Assembly: GCF_938030785.1 (NCBI RefSeq)
Contig: NZ_CALHIK010000035.1
Span: forward strand, 1 to 14,336
DNA: 14,336 nucleotides
DNA from: an uncultured Campylobacter sp.
GTDB taxonomy: Bacteria; Campylobacterota; Campylobacteria; Campylobacterales; Campylobacteraceae
Reading direction: 5' to 3'
The notes beneath the pieces were generated by a model that ran no database searches, was not told the origin of the DNA, and was given only the letters and a program-made list of their open reading frames with translations. A program made the position numbers and the translations under genes. Each line of letters starts with the position of its first letter. The first letter of the stretch is position 1. Shown here in pieces: positions 13,611 through 14,336 of the stretch.

Positions 13611-14336
13611 AATTTTTCTAATCGCGGCTTTTAGCTGCGTATTGGCGTTTGGAGCTTCCAGCGAGGCGTTTTTTGCGAAATTCGATAAGGATTTCATCGT
13701 AGCGACGCCGAATTACAAGCGCTCGCTGCACAAGGAGCTAAAATCGCTCTACGAAGGCGCGTCGCAGAAGGAAGTCCGAATAAAAGCGCTAAAAAGGCTG
13801 GTTTATAGCTCGAAAAATTTAGGACTCGACTCCTCCGCCTACGAAAAGGAGCTCGCGTGTATAAACACAAAGAGCGAAGATAAAGCAAAGTCCAAAAGCT
13901 CTAGCGACGAGAGCAAACAAAGCTCAAACTCCGCCGAAAAGAAAAGCTCGAAAAATTCTAAAAAAACAAGCTCCGCTAGCAGCGAGAATTCTCAAGCTTC
14001 GGGCGATTCCAAAACAAAGTCCGCAAAGAGCGAGAAAAGCTCCAAAACGGAAAATTCCAAAAGCTCTTCAAATTTAGCGGATAAAAGCCCCAAAGCTTCA
14101 GCCTCGGAAAATTCTAAAAGCTCCAAAAACTCCTCCGCCAAAAAAACGCAATCTGCAAAAAACACCGATCTAAGCCCGCTTTCTAAAGAGGATTTGGAGT
14201 TTCTACGCTCGACTAGACCGATCGGCGCTGACGAAGCCGTAAATGCCCAAGAGGACGATAGCGGCGAGGATACGACCGCGCAAAACGAGGATGACGAGGA
14301 GGTCGCGGATCAAAGTAGCGAGCTTAGAAAAAGCAG
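13594..14336 (+). CDS. amiA: N-acetylmuramoyl-L-alanine amidase (AmiA-like), N-terminal part, cut by window edge
   Basis: The visible 247 codons begin with a signal peptide (MAKIVKIFLIAAFSCVLAFG, cleavage probably near residue 20), so the product is exported. Residues ~24-90 form a helical domain (FFAKFDKDFIVATPN, LKSLYEG, IKALKRLVYSSKNLGLDSSAYEKEL) that resembles the N-terminal domain of Campylobacter AmiA amidases, which cut the peptide stem from peptidoglycan and aid cell separation. The next ~98 residues (93-190) are Lys/Ser/Glu/Asn-rich low complexity, followed by an ordered LSKEDLEFLRSTRP stretch and a very acidic segment (213-242). The AMIN and zinc-amidase domains expected downstream lie outside the window, so the name rests on the N-terminal domain and on gene order after tyrS and the flavin enzyme, as in C. 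jejuni. No good ribosome site precedes the ATG, which lies 17 bp inside the upstream gene; coupled translation is likely. Confidence 0.75.
   Translation, partial: MAKIVKIFLIAAFSCVLAFGASSEAFFAKFDKDFIVATPNYKRSLHKELKSLYEGASQKEVRIKALKRLVYSSKNLGLDSSAYEKELACINTKSEDKAKSKSSSDESKQSSNSAEKKSSKNSKKTSSASSENSQASGDSKTKSAKSEKSSKTENSKSSSNLADKSPKASASENSKSSKNSSAKKTQSAKNTDLSPLSKEDLEFLRSTRPIGADEAVNAQEDDSGEDTTAQNEDDEEVADQSSELRKS
13870..14163 (+). repeat. Lys/Ser-rich low-complexity coding tract in the amiA-like gene
   Basis: Codons 93-190 use almost only Lys, Ser, Ala, Asn, Glu, Thr and Gln, with SK, KSS and ENSKSS recurring. A 19-bp word, cggaaaattcYaaaagctc, occurs at 14048-14066 and 14105-14123 with one difference, 57 bp apart and in the same frame. 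AAAAGCTC and AAGAGC fragments recur through the tract. It encodes a flexible, positively charged, probably disordered linker, which could bind the anionic cell wall. Confidence 0.7.

Noticed and set aside
13694..13888. Minus-strand Arg/Leu/Ala-rich ORF opposite the amidase start
   Set aside because: Antisense of the signal-peptide and helical domain region of the amiA-like gene; no start signals of its own.

Overview
The window fits a Campylobacter-type epsilonproteobacterium (Campylobacterota). The gene content and order match Campylobacter: folC-lptE-leuS-secF-secD-yajC, then lnt, then pyrH-rpoZ-spoT-tyrS-flavin oxidoreductase-amiA. The base composition looks moderate, clearly less AT-rich than C. 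jejuni, with many GCG/CGC codons and very frequent AAATTT words. This would suit one of the higher-GC oral species (gracilis/showae/rectus/curvus type), but the species is an inference.

The window is one divergent locus with no gene-free stretch over about 65 bp and no rRNA, tRNA, insertion sequence or CRISPR. Minus strand, read right to left from 6785: yajC, secD, secF (SecDF-YajC accessory translocase), a small four-helix membrane protein, leuS (leucyl-tRNA synthetase), lptE (LPS assembly lipoprotein) and folC (cut by the left edge). Neighbours overlap or lie within 10 bp, so this is probably one transcript. Plus strand, left to right: lnt (apolipoprotein N-acyltransferase), then pyrH, rpoZ, a single bifunctional spoT/rsh, tyrS, a nitronate-monooxygenase-like flavin enzyme, and the start of an amiA-like cell-wall amidase (cut by the right edge). 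The lnt-pyrH gap carries a likely promoter.

The locus groups envelope biogenesis (Sec export, lipoprotein acylation, LPS delivery, peptidoglycan hydrolysis) with growth control (ppGpp, RNA polymerase omega, two tRNA synthetases, UMP and folate metabolism). Lnt and LptE are directly linked: LptE is a predicted lipoprotein and so a likely Lnt substrate.

The strongest unexpected signal is in folC. Two adjacent in-frame tandem-repeat tracts (4 x 18 bp and 6 x 27 bp) insert roughly 85 residues into a short loop just after the YTSPH/NER motif. At the other end of the window, the amidase carries a Lys/Ser-rich low-complexity linker of about 98 residues. Other points of note are the yajC and lnt coding regions overlapping head to head at their 5' ends, an Lnt that stops soon after its nitrilase core, and an uncharacterised membrane protein wedged between secF and leuS. 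I saw no clear sign of a wholly new multi-gene system; this is mostly a core-genome region with unusual local structure.
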